Source: Pseudoips prasinana
Lineage: Eukaryota; Arthropoda; Insecta; Lepidoptera; Nolidae
Reading direction: 5' to 3'
Length of the DNA stretch: 64,000 nt
Assembly: GCA_951640165.1 (NCBI GenBank)
Contig: OX621258.1
Coordinates: forward strand, 6,099,501 to 6,163,500
The position numbers and the translations under genes are program-made. The notes beneath the pieces were generated by a model. That model searched no databases and was not told the origin of the DNA. It saw only the letters and a program-made list of their open reading frames with translations. Positions 29,647 to 40,582 of the stretch are shown here, piece by piece (positions within the stretch are counted from its first letter, which is position 1; every line of letters starts with the position of its first letter).

Positions 29647-32556
29647 AAGGTTAAAGGTTAGAGCTTAAAGGTTAAGGTAAAAGGTTAAGGTTAAAGGTTA
29701 AGGTTAAAGGTTAAGGTTAAAGGTTAAGGTTAAAGGTTAAGGTTAAAGGTTAAGGTTAAAGGTTAAGGTTAAGGTTAAGGTTAAAGGTAAAGATTAAAGG
29801 TTAAAGTTAAAGGTTAAGGTTAAAGGTTAAGGTTGAAGGTTAAGGTTAAAGTAAAAGGTTAAGGTTAAAGGTCAATGTTAAAGGTTAAAGGTCAAGGTTA
29901 AAGGTTAAGGTTAAGGTTAAAGGTTAAGGTTAAGGTTAAGGTTAAAGGTTAAGGTTAAGGTAAAAGTTAAAGGTTAAGGTTAAGGTTAAAGGTTAAAGGT
30001 TAAGGTTAAAGTTAAAGGTTAAGGTCAAAGGTCAAGGTTAAGGTTAAAGGTTAAAGGTCAAAGTTAAAGGCTAAAGGTCAAGGTTAAAGGTCAAGGTTAA
30101 AGGTTAAAGGTTAAGGTTAAAGGTTAAGGTTAAAGGTTAAGGTTAAGGGTTTATGTAAAAGTTAAAGTTTAAGGTTAAGGTTAAAGGTTAAGGTTAAAGT
30201 TAAAGGTTAAGGTTAAAGGTTAAGTTTAAAGGTTAAAGGTTAAGGTTAAAGGTTAAGGTTAAAGGTTAAGGTTAAAGGTTAAGGTTAAAGGTTAAGGTTA
30301 AAGGTTAAGGTTAAAGGTTAAGGTTAAAGGTTAAGGTTAAGGTTAAAGGTTAAGGTTAAAGGTTAAGGTTAAAGGTTAAGGTTAAAGGTTAAGGTTAAAG
30401 GTTAAGGTTAAAGGTTAAGGTTAAAGGTCAAGGTTAAAGGTAAATGTTAAAGGTCAAGGTTAAGGTTAAAGGTTAAGGTTAAAGGTTCAGGTTAAAGGTT
30501 CAGGTTAAAGGTAAAGTTTAAGGTTTAAGGTTAAGGTTAAATGTTAAAGTTTAAGGTTAAAGGTTAAGGTAAAAGTTAAAGTTTAAGGTTAAAGGTAAAG
30601 TTTAAGGTTTAAGGTAAAATGTTAAAGTTTAAGGTTAAAGGTTAAGGTTAAAGGTTAAGGTTAAAGGTTAAGGTTAAAGGTTAAGGTTAAAGGTTAAGGT
30701 TAAAGGTTAAGGTTAAAGGTTAAGGTTAAAGGTTAAGGTTAAAGGTTAAGGTTAAAGTTAAACGTTAAGGTTAAATGTTAAGGTTAACCTTGACTAAAGG
30801 TCAAGGTTAAAGGTTAAAAGTCAAGGTTTAAGGTTAAAGGTTAAAAGTTAAAGGTTAAGGTTAAAGGTTAAGTTTAAAGGTTAAGGTTAAAGGTTAAGGT
30901 TAAAGGTTAAGGTTAAGGTTAAAGGTTAAGGTTAAAGGTTAAGGTTAAAGGTTAAGGTTAAAGGTTAAGGTTAAAGGTTAAGGTTAAAGGTTAAGGTTAA
31001 AGGTTAAGGTTAAAGGTTAAGGTTAAAGTTAAACGTTAAGGTTAAATGTTAAGGTTAACCTTGACTAAAGGTCAAGGTTAAAGGTTAAAAGTCAAGGTTT
31101 AAGGTTAAAGGTTAAAAGTTAAAGGTTAAGGTTAAAGGTTAAGTTTAAAGGTTAAGGTTAAAGGTTAAGGTTAAGGTTAAAGGTTAAGGTTAAAGGTTAA
31201 GGTTAAAGGTTAAGGTTAAAGGTCAAGGTTAAAGGTAAATGTTAAAGGTCAAGGTTAAGGTTAAAGGTTAAGGTTAAAGGTTCAGGTTAAAGGTTCAGGT
31301 TAAAGGTAAAGTTTAAGGTTTAAGGTTAAGGTTAAATGTTAAAGTTTAAGGTTAAAGGTTAAGGTAAAAGTTAAAATTTAAGGTTAAAGGTAAAGTTTAA
31401 GGTTTAAGGTAAAATGTTAAAGTTTAAGGTTTAAGGTAAAATGTTAAAGTTTAAGGTTAAAGGTTAAGGTTAAAGGTTAAGGTTAAAGTTAAAGGTTAAG
31501 GTTAAATGTTAAGGTTAAAGGTCAAGGTTAAAGGTTTAAGGTCAAGGTTAAAGGTTAAGAATAAAGTTAAGGTTAAGGTTAAAGTTAAAGGTTAAGGTTA
31601 AATGTTAAGGTTAAAGGTCAAGGTTAAAGGTTTAAGGTCAAGGTTAAAGGTTAAGAATAAAGTTTAGGTTAAATGTTAAGGTTGAAGGTTAAGGTTAAGG
31701 TTAAAGGTTAAAGGTTAAGGTTAAAGGCTAAGGTTAAAGGTTAAGGTTAAAGGTTAAGGTTAAAGGTTAAGGTTAAATGTTAAGGTTGAAGGTTAAGGTT
31801 AAGGTTAAAGGTTAAGGTTAAAGGCTAAGGTTAAAGGTTAAGGTTAAAGGTTAAGGTTAAAGGTTAAGGTTAAATGTTAAGGTTAAAGGTCAAGGTTAAA
31901 GGTTTAAGGTCAAGGTTAAAGGTTAAGAATAAAGTTAAGGTTAAGGTTAAATGTTAAGGTTGAAGGTGAAGGTTAAGGTTAAATGTTAAGTTTAAGGTTA
32001 AATGTTAAGGTCAAGGTTAAAGGTTAAGGATAAAGGTGAAGGTTAAAGGTTAAGGTTAAAAGTTAAAGGTTAAGGTTAAAGGTTAAAGGTTAAAGGTTAA
32101 GGTTAAAGGTTAAGGTTAAAGGTTAAGGTTAAAGGTTAAGGTTAAAGGTTAAGGTTAAAGGTTAAGGTTAAAGGTTAAGGTTAAAGTTAAACGTTAAGGT
32201 TAAATGTTAAGGTTAACCTTGACTAAAGGTCAAGGTTAAAGGTTAAAAGTCAAGGTTTAAGGTTAAAGGTTAAAAGTTAAAGGTTAAGGTTAAAGGTTAA
32301 GTTTAAAGATTAAGGTTAAAGGTTCAGGTTAAAGGTTAAGGTTAAATGGTAAGGGTAAAGGTTAAGGTTGAAGGTTAAAGTTAAGGTTAAGGTTAAAGGT
32401 TAAGGTTAAATGTTAAGGTTAAGCTTAAGGTTAAATATTAAGGTTAAAGGTTAACGGTTAAGGTTAAAGGTTAAGGTAAAAGGTTAAAGGTTAAGGTTAA
32501 GGTTAAGGTTAAAGGTTAAAGGTTAAGGTTAAAGGTTAAGGTTAAAGGTTAAAGGT
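29647..32556 (+). repeat. Telomere-like minisatellite, right block (~2.9 kb)
   Basis: Tandem TTAAGG and TTAAAGG units, with GGTCAAGG, GGTTCAGG and GGTTTAAGG variants. Higher-order copies exist. GTTAACCTTGACTAAAGG occurs at about 30783, 31054 and 32213 in the same context. A block starting at 30421 (TTAAAGGTCAAGG..TTCAGG..AAAGTTTAAGG) returns at 31216. No protein. Strongly strand-asymmetric: nearly no C on +. Confidence 0.93.
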
Positions 32557-32724
32557 TCTCTTTCAATTGGGGAAATTTGACAGATTGGGGTAGCTTGATG
32601 TGCTGGCGTCTGTACGCCACGACTCTATAGTAACAATTTACAGGTCACACCAATACTTGTCCTATACAGGTTTTGCAACCGAAGCGAAGACACCTGGGTA
32701 GTAGCAAGGGTTTGACACGTGAGA

Positions 32725-32822
32725 AATAATTGTTCTGAGTCTGGATGTAATTTGTGTCCGTTTGTAAGGTACCCCGCGACACAGGGATTTGATTCCCTAG
32801 TGCGGGCGTTGTTAAAAAAAAC
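32725..32822 (+). mobile_element. SINE-3 tail fragment
   Basis: ATAATTGTTCTGAGTCTGGA through ACCCCGCGACACAGGGATTT to poly-A; head missing. Confidence 0.65.
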
Positions 32823-33300
32823 AAACTTGTAGGACTAGTCCCTCCCTCTTACCCACCACTGCAACTCCTGTAAGCCATGATCAACAGTGGCACACAGTGA
32901 AATGACACTGAGCGGTGAGGCTCAGGCATGTCCCGGGGAACCGCTTTAACTGTCTTGGATACCGCAAAAAATTTAATCAGAAAGAAACAAGGAGGAGTAA
33001 GAAATGTGCAGATTTTATGAAATCATGTCACAATCACAGTCATGCCACACTCCTAGTTCAAAATCGAGTTTCTTTTCGACTTACCCTCAAAGACGTAGGG
33101 TTCCTTGTCCTAATAAGAATCAAAGAGGACATTATCGATACAATTGCAAACTAGGAGCCGTTATTACCTACGTATTAAAATCCTCGACATGAAATACAAT
33201 CAGACTTTAATGAGACATATTGAAGATCCATCTCAATTACATAAGCTTTTGAATGAATCAAAATCAGTCCAGTCGTTTGGTTACTGCGATACCACAGGAA
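32823..33300. other. Intergenic, no gene recognised
   Basis: Two short overlapping frames (32915-33154 and 33004-33192) have no recognisable domain and I treat them as chance. Confidence 0.4.
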
Positions 33301-33315
33301 TACACGTTTAACTTC

Positions 33316-33495
33316 ATCATATCAGCCCTAACAGGACCACTGCTGGCCACCCCAATAGCCTACACAATAGTTATTAATTGGAAGGAAATTACAATAATCT
33401 CCATGTTTAGCAGATGGATTGGCGATCACAGCACGATAATCAAAGTACTCCGGAAAGACGGTGTTGCCCGTCCTCTGGCTGCCATTCCCTCTTCT
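33316..33495. repeat. Relative of the 6129-6302 element
   Basis: TCATCATATCAGCC, then GGATTGGCGATCACAGCAC, AGTACTCCGGAAAGACGGTG and GCCCGTCCTCTGGCTGCCAT echo the 6150-6240 segment. Confidence 0.45.
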
Positions 33496-34150
33496 ACTAT
33501 CATTAATTTACCTTTCCAGCTTTCGAAATCAACCTTTAACCTAATATTTTCCACGATATATGTCGCATATAGTCAAACTATTATGCAATGCGTCCAACAT
33601 CTGGTTCACCTGCATCAAAATTGATATGGGTCCATATAGTTAGCCAGAATAGAACAGAATAAGTTAGTAAGACTTCATCGGTTCATAAAGCAGTTTGCCA
33701 TAGTTTTATACCTACAAGTTTGTACCTGAAACGTTCATTTTAGATGGAATTACCATGAGTTTTTCTCGCAATATTACCTATTATTTAAATATAAAGTTGT
33801 GAGTGAGTATTTCCTTATACAACACGTGGCATTACGTAACATATATAATTTGTAATTTATATTCATTTCGTTAACATCACGTCGTGTCGCTTCTGTCACA
33901 GAATAAATATGCTGTCACTTCTCCGGGACTGTCATGTTTGTAAAGTAGGTACCTTGTAAAGGAGGTTAAAACGAACCTATTCTCTGTTACCTATGGTTTA
34001 CATTGGTGGATTTTTGAAAATCCTTTCCCCGTGATATATGTATTGAGTTTCTTAGTGCCTTCGTAGTTAAAAATAAGATAGAATAATGAGAATGATACAC
34101 GAAGTTGTTTATGACATGAATGATTTGACACATTTTTATAATATATAATA
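33496..34150. other. Intergenic, no gene recognised
   Basis: No coding pattern beyond short frames; no recognised repeat. Confidence 0.4.
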
Positions 34151-34164
34151 ATTTTTGAGATTAT

Positions 34165-34256
34165 ACTGTATTACTACAAACATATTCTGACTATTTACAA
34201 GCGCTTTTTTAAAGTTTACGTGAATTAAAACTTTTTTATTTTATTTATTTATTTTA
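34165..34256 (+). mobile_element. LINE/SINE 3' tail (TACGTGAATTAAAA)
   Basis: ACATATTCTGACTATTTACA, AGCGCTTTTTTAAAG and (TTTA)n. Confidence 0.6.
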
Positions 34257-34427
34257 TCCGTAGTAACTTAGCAATGATGACATATAATATTTCAATATTG
34301 ATACCAAAAGCTACACACGTATTCTATTATTTCCTCATAATCTTACAAATAATACATTACGTGTGTTTATTTACAATATTCTAATTTGGATGGTGATAAA
34401 AATATCAACTCGCATATTCATTTATCT

Positions 34428-34910
34428 CGTGTATATGCCCCATTGAGTATGTTTCGCCGGAGCGTCTCAACTGGGCCGTGTTGAAACTGGTAGTAGAGAC
34501 ACCCGCTGAGTTTGTTTCGCTGGGTCTTCTCAGTTGGGGCGCATTGGATCCGGTGGCAGCATTAAAGCGCGACCGTCGTTATTAACACAAGGTCCGTCAT
34601 AATAATAACACCTTAATATAGACAGAACCATTGACAATATGTATTAAAAATATTAGACTTAAACTAGATAATTAAACTTAAACATAATCTCTTGACAATT
34701 ACTTGATACGAGCTAGCTAAATATCATTGCTGTTATAAAATAAATTTTATAAATGTTTTAATCCAATCAATACAATGTGTACCTAAATATCTATGTTACT
34801 AGAAATAATAATGTATACAACTATAATACTACAAACATGTTCTGACTATTTACAAGCGCTTTTTTAAAATCTACGTGAATAAAAACCTTTTTTATTTTTA
34901 TTTATTTAAT
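34428..34910 (+). mobile_element. ~480-bp dimeric repeat, second copy
   Basis: Nearly identical to 26913-27412, from TCTCGTGTATATGCCCC to GTGAATAAAAACCTTTTTTA. Confidence 0.75.
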
Positions 34911-34911
34911 A

Positions 34912-35222
34912 GAGGTAGGGCACAGCGTTCATTCGTTCAAAGAGCAGCCCGACTGGGGAAGTACCTCCACCTTACAGAAGACATTCCTTAATAATAACAT
35001 TAATAATTTTAATGTCGTATTTCTGCGTATGAGTAAGTTCGCCAGAGCTCATCGGGGTGGGGGGAAGGGTCACACAACACTTGATTGCTGTCTCTTAAGG
35101 CCGGCAACGCACCCGCTACCCCTCTCGTGTTGCGAGTGTCCAAGGGCGGCAGTGATCACTTACCAGCAGATGACCCACTGGCTCATTTGTCGCCCTCTGA
35201 TATAATATTATTTGAAAAAAGT
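34912..35222. repeat. Interspersed repeat with AAGGCCGGCAACGCACC
   Basis: Contains TTAAGGCCGGCAACGCACCC, TGTTGCGAGTGTCCAAGGGC and GATCACTTACCAGCAGATGA, a stretch common in moth and butterfly genomes. GCAAACGCC and GGCCCGCCTGATGG near 46450-46710 may be scraps of it. No ORF. Confidence 0.55.
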
Positions 35223-35271
35223 TTAAAGTCCCAAGGTCTATGTACAGTGTCTATGTATGGGTACAGCTGTA

Positions 35272-35444
35272 TCACACTAATATTATGAAGCTGAAAGTTA
35301 TGTGTGTATGTTTGTTACTTCTTGACGTCGTAACGGCTGGAGCGATTTTAATAAAATTCGGTATGGATTCATCTAAGATCCTGGATTAACACATAGGCTA
35401 TAATGTATAAAGGTTAACGCGGGTAAACCGCCGGGCACAGCTAG
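35272..35444 (+). mobile_element. Non-autonomous Helitron, second family (173 bp)
   Basis: TCACACTAATATTATGAAG starts it after a host A. The end reads GCGGGTAAACCGCCGGGCAC then AGCTAG before T. The middle (TAACGGCTGGAGCGATTTTA) is shared with 48190-48230 in reverse. Confidence 0.82.
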
Positions 35445-35502
35445 TGTTACATACATTAGGTATTACTAGAGATCACACTTGGTCGACATTCGACCATTAA
35501 GG

Positions 35503-35770
35503 TTCTATTGTCAAAGACTATGAACATTAATGACAAATAATAATAATCTGTTCTCAATTTTGACACACTGACAAACTAAGAATATCTCTTCTTAGTTTGT
35601 CTGTGTGTCAAAATCAGTGCTTATAATGTTTGTTTTACTAAAATAATTTTCTCCTAATACCAATTACTTATATAAAAAAATATTAGTTTTTTGCACTCCT
35701 TCTCCATATGAACTTCATCATAGTCTTCCATCGTAGTCCTCCGCTCGCGCAATATTCGAAAAAATGGGTA
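35503..35770 (-). repeat. Interspersed repeat, reverse copy of 7960-8265
   Basis: ATTAAGGTTCTATTGTCAAA through TTTTTTGCACTCCTTCTCC and CCTCCGCTCGCGCAAT. Confidence 0.6.
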
Positions 35771-35771
35771 C

Positions 35772-36148
35772 CTTTTTTTTTTTTTTTTTAATTCCGTTTT
35801 ACGGCTCTGGCTTCTTTGGCCTTATGAGCCTTCAGTAAATTTATTTTTATATCATTTATTTCCGTCATTGTCAAGTAAAGTCCGTCACAGTCAAGTCATA
35901 CATAGTCCTTGTCCAACCCCAGTAAAGCAGTGGAGACTTTACTCGAGGCTTTTATGGAGTTTTGGTTACAACACGGAAAATCACAATTCACGGCAATATC
36001 GCACTTTCCTCCACTTGTGTACGTTGTCCAAAATGTTATGTCTAAAAATCCACCATATTTACACATAAAAACTCCAATTTACACCAGTTTTTGAAAATAA
36101 AACATAGCCTCGATGCGTCTTTTTCCGCGTTGGCGCCAAAAACTCAAT
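35772..36148 (-). mobile_element. ~375-bp element, reverse copy of 13862-14312
   Basis: A T run, TTCCGTTTTACGGCTCTGGC, and on to GATGCGTCTTTTTCCGCGTT and TGGCGCCAAAAACTC. The short frames here are not conserved as protein between copies. Confidence 0.65.
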
Positions 36149-36149
36149 G

Positions 36150-36433
36150 GGTACCTACTTACAACATTTTTGCTTCTCGTATATATATTATGATCGTTTC
36201 ATCATTCAACTTCATTATTTTATTAAAGTTAATAAGTAACCCTGGCGACTCACGCATACGCCGTCATCTCCCCATGCATCAGGGATATATAAAAGGTAAA
36301 AGAAAAAAGCCGGGGCTCAAGAGTAGAACTGCAAACTCAGTAACCCGTGGCAGAGGACACTCCCTTTGGATTTCCAACCACGGCTCAGAGCGGTTACTGT
36401 TGCAGAAACTTATGACTGAGGTTATTAAGCATA
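36150..36433. other. Intergenic, no gene recognised
   Basis: A 117-codon frame (36091-36444) crosses repeat and unique sequence and is likely chance. The part near 36240-36300 (CTGGCGACTCACGCATACGC) is not matched elsewhere. Confidence 0.4.
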
Positions 36434-36552
36434 ATAATATATAAACAAATGTTCGTGCTCGTCACACAAATATTTGCCCTTACCGGGATTCGAACCCAGG
36501 ACCACCAGCTTCGTAGGCAGGAGCACTACCAACTAGGCTACGGTGACCGTCA
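36434..36552 (-). mobile_element. SINE-1 head fragment
   Basis: On the minus strand TAGCCTAGTTGGTAGTGCTC, GGTTCGAATCC and TTTGTGTGACGAGCACGAAC. Tail missing; it abuts SINE-2. Confidence 0.8.
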
Positions 36553-36555
36553 ATA

Positions 36556-36850
36556 ATAATAATATTCTGGGACAGTATTTACACCCGGCCATCTGATCCA
36601 AAACTCAGTATATAAGTTATCTGGTTTTCATAATACAAACTCTGCTTAGCTTGTACTATGGAAACTAGGTAACTGATATACTACATATAGTACTTTTTTG
36701 TAAATACATACTTATATAGATACTTACACCCAGACTCAAGACAAAGAGACATGTTCATGCACACAAATATCTATCCTGGGTGGGAATCGAACCCACGACC
36801 TCCGGCGTGAAAAGCAAGCATTTGCCAACCACGCCAACAGGCCCGTCAGG
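36556..36850 (-). mobile_element. SINE-2 with duplicated tail segment
   Basis: Head: GTTGGCGTGGTTGGCAAATG and GGTTCGATTCC on the minus strand. The tail holds an extra inverted scrap (TATAAGTTATCTGGTTTTCA..AACTCTGCTTAG) before the usual end. Confidence 0.8.
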
Positions 36851-37029
36851 CATGTTTTGTTGATAAGCAAAAACGCGAAGAAGCTTGTCTGATGAGGAAC
36901 GGAGGGGTATTTTATCAAAACTGCCTCGATAGTCTTGCAGTACTGTGTTCAACTGTCTAGTAGTTTAATCCCAAGACGGGCCATAAATATTATTTGGATT
37001 TTTCTTTTACGGAACATTCTTTGACTAGA

Positions 37030-37172
37030 TAGATAAATACACTTTATTCCACCTAATCAAAATATTACATCGTAAGCATGAATTCTCTTAAATTAAACTT
37101 TTCTTAAATTATAAGGTACAAACGGCGGTCTTATTGCTAATATAGCAATCTCTTCCAGACAACCGTTGGATG
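37030..37172 (-). mobile_element. LINE 3' tail (TTGTCTGGAAGAGATTGC type)
   Basis: On the minus strand GGTTGTCTGGAAGAGATTGC, a TATATTAGCAATA hairpin, AAGACCGCCG and then TTGATTAGGTGGAATAAAGT. Confidence 0.6.
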
Positions 37173-37309
37173 AACGAAAGCAATGCAGGGAGACAAATTG
37201 GTAGCTGGCAGTGCATCTACTTATATAAATTTACATAAGTATATATGTATTTCCGTACAAAGAATTTTGATATTTACACATATAATTTCCAATAATTAAA
37301 TATACAATA

Positions 37310-37705
37310 CAATACAATAATCTTTATTTGCAAATATAAGTGGATACAAGATGTTCTAATCTATAAAATGTGCTAACAATATTTCACCATTTCGGCATGC
37401 AAATCTTAAAATTAAGTCAATTATAAATTAAGTTTATTATGATAGAAAGAGATACAATCATAATTGGGATAACATAATTAGTACATATAGGCTACGCAAC
37501 ATTATTATCCTTTAAAAACTCATTAACCGAGTAATACGCTTTCTCTTGAACATAGGTGTTAAGTTTATTTTTAAACATATCTTAATTATTAATGGATCTG
37601 ATTTGTGACAGAAATTTATAATAGATTATAGATATAACTGACTTCACTGTTGATCTTGGGGTTAGTGACCCTGCCTGCTAATTATGCTAAAATATTATGG
37701 CACAA
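37310..37705 (-). pseudogene. LINE ORF2 C-terminal remnant with tail
   Basis: On the minus strand a short segment reads MFKNKLNTYVQEKAYYSVNE near 37520-37580, the kind of C-terminal stretch seen in Jockey-group ORF2. It is followed by an AT-rich 3' UTR ending GCAAATAAAGATTATTGTAT. Stops upstream; dead. Confidence 0.5.
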
Positions 37706-38040
37706 AAAATTTGCTAATTAATATTTGAATCCTTTGACATCCTTACCCAATTCCCTCATAAACTATCGCGTACAATAAATATATGTAATTATTCATACAG
37801 TCATAGTAAATGTATTATTTATAATGCATCTGTTATTTATAGAGGAAAACCGAGTTAGGTTCCTAATGTAGCGGCTAGACTTCATTGTAAGAAAGTTGCG
37901 GTGCTGTTGATGTCATGTGCGCTGCGCAGGCGCTGAATCGGCAAGTCATAGGGTGACTGTGCTGTTTGGACTTCTGAAACAAGTTATTTTGTATATATAA
38001 CTGTAAAAATAATTGTAATAATAATGGTTTGAAAAATGTA
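37706..38040. other. Intergenic, no gene recognised
   Basis: No coding pattern. Immediately left of the foldback element. Confidence 0.4.
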
Positions 38041-38059
38041 CGAGTAACGGTGTATTCCC

Positions 38060-38340
38060 AACCAGTAACACCACAACCTGTAACACTGTTACTGGTTGGG
38101 AAAAATATTCCCATCCAGTAACAGTGTTACTGGATGCAACTTTTTTTGTCGCAACGAGTAACACTGTTACCCTTAATTAAATATTGGTGTTACACGTTGG
38201 AAAAAATGTTCCCGTCCAGTAACAGTGTTACTGGATGCAACTTTTTTTGTAGCAACGAGTAACACTGTTACACTTCATTAAATATTGGTGTTACACGTTG
38301 GGAAAAAAGTTCCCATCCGGTAACAGTGTTACTGGATGCA
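38060..38340. repeat. Tandem palindromic units, left arm
   Basis: Two units of about 130 bp (starting about 38110 and 38212) with CCAGTAACAGTGTTACTGG, GCAACGAGTAACACTGTTAC and TAAATATTGGTGTTACACGT, plus a partial third from 38312. Confidence 0.85.
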
Positions 38341-38630
38341 TGATTTTTGTACCGCGTTGGTATCGAACTCACAATAAGCGAGACCAAGTTTGTATTGTTT
38401 GGATAATGTTGCCACTACAAAGACGGAGTTTTTTTATAAAGTGTGTTTTTTACAATGGCAATGATGAAATATATTTGTAACCTATAAAGGAGATGTTTCA
38501 TATATCTATAGTATTCCAGCCATAACATGTACCTTTCAGCGACGCTAGGAAATTAGCCCCTGAAAAAGTAACTTTATAATTGTAAAAAAAAAATTAGTTT
38601 GCACTTTAAAAAAAAATATTTGACATACTA

Positions 38631-39937
38631 CTCTGTCAAGAAATTACCGGGAAAAGATCAATAACATACAAAATGTTTGTTATTCATCCAAATTTATTTT
38701 ATCACCTTCAAAGTATGCTCCTTCAGAAAAGATACACTTACGCCAACGAATAATCGATTCATCAAAACATTTTTTAAACGCTGCTTTCGGAATTGAGTTC
38801 AGTTCTCGCTGCGAATTCTCATTTATGTCTTCTACCGATTGAAAACGGGTACCACGTAGTGGTAATTTGAGTTTAGGAAAAAGAAAGAAGTCAGCTGGAG
38901 CCATATCTGGTGAATATGGTGGTTGCTAGGTGGTATTTGTTGAGTGTTTGGTCAAAAATTCGTTCACAATGATGGCCTTGCGTGAAGGTGCATTATCGTG
39001 GTGCAAAATCCAAGAATTTTCTGTCGTTTTTCGTCGAATTTGCTCTCTTAAACGCCGCATAACGCTCAAATAATATTCTTTATTTACCGTTAAACTTTTC
39101 GGTAAGAATTCAGAGTGCACAACACCGCGATAGTCAAAGAAAACAGTCAACATGACTTTGACTTTTGATCGACTTTGGCGTGGTTTTTTCGGTTTCGGTT
39201 CAGTTGGAAGGCGTCACTCCGAAGCTTGTTGACTAGTTTGCATGTCAAACTCGTAAACCCACGTCTCGTCACCAGTAACAATGCGTTTCATGAATGTTGG
39301 GTCGGAATTGACTCATTCTACCATGTTCTCAGCGACTTTCATGCGATTGAGTTTTTGGAGAAAATACAGATCTTTTGGGACTAGCTGAGCGGCAACATGT
39401 TTCATACTCAAATGATTAGTTAAAATGGTACGAATCGACTCGTGAGATACAGAAAGTTCGGCGGCTATCTCTCTCAGAGTTGAATGAGGATTTTCAGTCA
39501 CTATTTCCTTCACTTTTGCGATGTTAACTTCAGTTGCAGACGTTGATGGCCTATCAGAGTGAGGCAAATCTTTCATCACATCTCGACCGCTTTTGAACGC
39601 TTTGAACCACTCATAAGCACGAGTTTTTGATAAAGTCAATTCACCGTAAGCCTTCTGTAACATTTTCAGTAACTCCGAACAAGAAAATCCATTAGCGATG
39701 CAAAATTTAAGACAAACTCTTTGTTCGATATTTTTGTCCATTATGAAATTCGCAATACACACTATATATGATATTAGTAAAACCAGCACTGTATTGAATA
39801 TAAATAACAGATGCAACTCAAACTCCGCGCCAAAATGGAAAACAGTTGTGCCAATCTAACAACCACAAAGAAAAACAAAAATTTGAATTTGGAACCATAA
39901 ACAAATCATCCATTCCCGATACTTTTTTGACTGAATG
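38631..39937 (-). mobile_element. Mariner transposon, full length (1307 bp)
   Basis: TA lies on both sides (38629-38630 and 39938-39939). Imperfect inverted ends: CATTCAGTCAAAAAAGTATC at the 5' end and CTCTGTCAAGAAATTACCGG at the 3' end. 1.3 kb is the family's standard size. It is nested in the foldback element and is the same subfamily as the copy at 19274. Confidence 0.9.
38680..39741 (-). pseudogene. Mariner transposase, broken
   Basis: ATG at 39739-39741 gives MDKNIEQRVCLKFCIANGFS, then helix-turn-helix segments (LTLSKTRAYEWFKAFKSGRD). A stop at about 39313 follows MKVAENMVE. Further on come the first catalytic Asp region (TGDETWV, in another frame near 39280), MLTVFFDYRGVVHSEFLPKS, the second Asp in WILHHDNAPSRKA, and the third in MAPADFFLFPKLKL, ending FEGDKINLDE and a stop at 38680. 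The frames at 39313-39816, 38926-39153 and 38680-38904 are one ancestral 340-350-residue protein with DD34D spacing. It is not functional. Confidence 0.88.
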
Positions 39938-40379
39938 TATGTCAAGGGGCTGTGAAATGGTATAGATGACGTTTAGTCGTTTACTTAACCTTTTTCGTTC
40001 AGAAGTACGCTTTAGACAAGCCGTTCACTAAAATTAGTCAAAAAGTTGTATCCGAGAATACTAGGATAATTGTAAATAGTAGTAAAATTCATAGTAAGAA
40101 AGTAATAGTAAGTTCCTATCAGAAGTCTATGTGACATTCCACATTATGTTTGATGTGAAACGATTTCAAAACGACTGTAATCAAACTACATATAGCACGC
40201 CAATGTTCGATGGAATATGGCAATTATTCAAAAACTATTAATTTTTGAACGCTGCTAATCAAACTTATTAACGAAAGAACATTTTTCCGCAACTCATGAT
40301 ATGTTTTGTTTCTTATGACATAATATGTGCATCTGATGACCACAAATGAAACATGTACTTTAGAATGCTATAAGTTGCG

Positions 40380-40582
40380 ACAAAGAATGTTGCATCCAGT
40401 AACAGGTGTTACTGGATGGGAACATTTTTCCCAACGTGTAACACCAGTATTTAATTAAGTGTAACAGTGTTACGCGTTGCCACAAAAAAAATTGCATCCA
40501 GTAACACCTGTTACTGGATGGGAATTTTTTCCCATCCAGTAACAGTGTTACAAGTTGTGGTGTCACTGGTTGGGAATATACC
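40380..40582. repeat. Tandem palindromic units, right arm
   Basis: Inverted with respect to the left arm: GCATCCAGTAACAGGTGTTA, TTTCCCAACGTGTAACACC and CCCATCCAGTAACAGTGTTA. Slightly shorter than the left arm. Confidence 0.85.

Larger units (their letters stand above)
25655..32614. mobile_element. MITE M hugely expanded by an internal telomere-like array
   Basis: The left arm (25655-25727) has TGTTCAGACGCCAGCACATC and CCCCAATCTGTCAAATTTC. The right arm (32557-32614) has CTCTTTCAATTGGGGAAATT and GATGTGCTGGCGTCTGTAC. These are the two halves of the 142-149 bp MITE at 14993 and 18187. Between them lie about 6.8 kb: repeat array, a LINE-derived composite (26055-27412), a second LINE (27432-29646) and more array. 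The MITE core reads ATAAGGTTCACTTTC; here that spot reads TTAAAGGTTCTCTTTC, so the array appears to have grown from the MITE centre. Confidence 0.8.
38049..40582. mobile_element. Palindrome-rich foldback DNA transposon
   Basis: The left end GGTGTATTCCCAACCAGTAA and the right end (reverse complement GGTATATTCCCAACCAGTGA) are inverted. The 8-bp flanks CGAGTAAC (38041-38048) and CGAGAAAC (40583-40590) differ at one base and look like a target duplication. Each arm has tandem ~130-bp units holding the near-perfect palindrome CCAGTAACAGTGTTACTGG or close variants. No own transposase is visible in 38340-38630 or 39938-40380. A mariner is nested at 38631-39937. Confidence 0.8.

Noticed and set aside
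25729..32556. CRISPR array or chromosome end
   Set aside because: No spacers between units, eukaryotic context, and unique sequence with MITE arms on both sides, so neither fits.
33253..33624. 123-codon frame as a small membrane protein gene
   Set aside because: Its middle is a dispersed repeat also found at 6150-6240, where the reading frame is not kept.
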